From positions 1 through 64,000 of the IMG/VR virus record IMGVR_UViG_3300022689_000474: a stretch of DNA of 64,000 nucleotides; one strand, given 5' to 3'. Positions 62,828-64,000 of this stretch are shown one piece after another; the first letter of the stretch is position 1; each line of letters starts with the position of its first letter. This DNA comes from a virus. A program made the translations under genes and the position numbers. The notes under the pieces are model-generated. The model ran no database searches. It saw nothing but the letters and a program-made list of their open reading frames with translations, and was not told the origin of the DNA.

Positions 62828-63550
62828 ATGAAACCATCGTATTTAGTATTAGATAATAGAATGGATAGATCTCCCTGGCTTAATTTAGGAGAAATATTAT
62901 CAAGTTATACTAACTCTCCACATTTATTTCAATTGTTTAAGTTTTTATATACTTATTCTATGAGAGTTGAAGATAAAGAGAAAAAAGAGGGGAGAGTATT
63001 TGTAGACTATAGATCATTAGCTTCTTGTTTAGTGTTGTATCCAATTTCATATAGAGTTTTATTGGCCACTTTACTTTATAGGGCTGAATATAAACAATAC
63101 CAGATTTATATGACTTATACTCATTTGAAAGATAGATTATCTTATGTACCATGGTATCCACTATATTTGGTAGATCTAACTTGTAAAATAAGAGGAGAAG
63201 CATTAAATCATAGGTTTATAAATATGTTAAGTATGGAAGATGATAATTCTTTAGATATATCCTTTTTACTTCATACATTAAGGATTAAAGATGATATTAA
63301 AAAATATTTAATACCAGAGGTTTTAGACGTTAATTCTTTCTCTTTTCATATGAAACAATTAAGTACTGTATTACCCTTATTTTCAGTTATAGATGAAGAT
63401 GATTTCTTTAAATTATTAAATAAAAATGATAGATCTTTAGCTACTAAGATGTTGATTGAAAGTCTTAATCTTTCCCCTTCTTTGTATACTAAATTAATTA
63501 CCTTTAATAGAAAGGTCTTGAAAAGAGTTTATGTTAATAATATCTATTAG
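62828..63550 (+). CDS. Hypothetical baseplate-block protein, 240 aa
   Basis: I do not recognise this protein. It is helical in look (LNLGEILSSYTNSPHLFQLFKFLYTYSM) and basic at the C-terminus, and starts after an AAAGG sequence. Directly after the lysin gene and before another virion-type gene, it may be a baseplate wedge or assembly protein, but no motif shows it. Confidence 0.5.
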   Translation: MKPSYLVLDNRMDRSPWLNLGEILSSYTNSPHLFQLFKFLYTYSMRVEDKEKKEGRVFVDYRSLASCLVLYPISYRVLLATLLYRAEYKQYQIYMTYTHLKDRLSYVPWYPLYLVDLTCKIRGEALNHRFINMLSMEDDNSLDISFLLHTLRIKDDIKKYLIPEVLDVNSFSFHMKQLSTVLPLFSVIDEDDFFKLLNKNDRSLATKMLIESLNLSPSLYTKLITFNRKVLKRVYVNNIY

Positions 63551-63559
63551 GTTACAATA

Positions 63560-64000
63560 ATGAGTTTCGATGAATATAAAGTAGTTAATACAGAATATGT
63601 TCCCAGACCTGATCTTAATAATATTACGCTTTCTCCTTCTTTAAAACAAGCACATATACAATCTCTATTATTTAACTCATATAATACTTTAGTTAGAACT
63701 GAGTCCTTAATAAAGAATATAAAAAAGGGTCTTAAATCTACTCCTATTTCTCTTAAATACTTTTCAGGTTTGATAGAATCTATATTAATAAAATTATTGA
63801 CTTCTAGTACTATTACTAATAAAGATGCAACATTCTTATCTCCTCACTATTATAAGTATCAAGAAAGAGTTGCTAGAAAAGATGTCCCATATGACGTCTC
63901 TAAAGTTATTACTTATGGTTATTCTTATATATGGGGTGGTATGTATGGAACTCCATTATATTATAACTATTTATCTAAAAATTTAGACCATTATCAGAAT
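63560..64000 (+). CDS. Partial gene, probably baseplate, at least 147 aa
   Basis: The ATG (MSFDEYKVVNTEYVPRPDL) is 9 bases after the previous stop and the frame remains open to the window's edge, so the gene is cut off. The visible part is rich in Ser/Thr/Tyr/Ile with no clear motif. Position at the end of the tail block suggests a baseplate wedge. Confidence 0.5.
   Translation, partial: MSFDEYKVVNTEYVPRPDLNNITLSPSLKQAHIQSLLFNSYNTLVRTESLIKNIKKGLKSTPISLKYFSGLIESILIKLLTSSTITNKDATFLSPHYYKYQERVARKDVPYDVSKVITYGYSYIWGGMYGTPLYYNYLSKNLDHYQN

Noticed and set aside
1-64000. CRISPR arrays, insertion sequences and integrase genes
   Set aside because: No regularly spaced repeats, transposase or integrase motifs were seen, though short or divergent examples could be missed by eye.

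Overview
This 64 kb window is part of the genome of a large contractile-tailed (myovirus-type) bacteriophage with very AT-rich DNA and the standard genetic code. A portal, a prohead protease-scaffold, a major capsid protein, a tail sheath, a tail tube, a baseplate hub, a spike and several peptidoglycan hydrolases establish this. Signal peptides, a FecR-like periplasmic domain and the number of cell-wall enzymes suggest a Gram-negative host. A class III (anaerobic) ribonucleotide reductase suggests growth under low oxygen. The host cannot be named from the sequence. The large terminase is not in the window, so this is only a fragment of the genome.

Layout. (1) 1-15.98 kb, all on the minus strand: nucleotide metabolism, replication and host-interaction genes. 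They include a NADAR-like protein, NAD-dependent DNA ligase, an ABC-type ATPase, a ThiF/E1-like protein next to a JAMM/JAB protease-like protein, a small gene that looks highly expressed and has a structured leader and its own terminator, a Dda-like helicase, NrdG and NrdD, a 2-oxoglutarate oxygenase and a deoxyribosyltransferase-like protein. (2) 16.0-30.5 kb, plus strand: one 4838-codon gene. Its product carries a two-HKD phospholipase D-type domain near the N-terminus, and about 2700 residues later two motifs of the RNA polymerase beta-prime core (DFDGD and a GMRGLMA-like segment). It is best read as a giant, probably virion-packaged, RNA polymerase polyprotein. (3) 30.5-39.0 kb, mainly minus strand: a PAAR-like spike tip, unknown proteins, a PAS membrane protein (plus strand), and an apparent operon of a FecR-domain protein, a secreted protein, a CHASE2-GGDEF diguanylate cyclase, DnaJ and a ribbon-helix-helix-like protein. 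(4) 39.06-64 kb, plus strand: the virion assembly block. It starts with a tail-chaperone-like gene with a -1 frameshift site, followed by portal, fiber-like protein, protease-scaffold, capsid, connector-type proteins, sheath, tube, hub, spike with wall-degrading domains, amidase, a three-enzyme lysin and baseplate-type proteins. One SWIM zinc-finger gene sits antisense in this block.

How the parts may work together. The giant protein could enter the cell with the DNA and start transcription. The minus-strand block then supplies nucleotides and replication enzymes. The E1-JAB pair suggests a phage-encoded protein-conjugation or sulfur-transfer pathway. The FecR, CHASE2-GGDEF and PAS cassette suggests that the phage manipulates host envelope or cyclic di-GMP signalling. 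The spike region concentrates an unusual number of peptidoglycan-active domains for crossing or lysing the wall. No tRNA genes, CRISPR arrays or insertion sequences were recognised. No stretch over 300 bases lacks a plausible gene.
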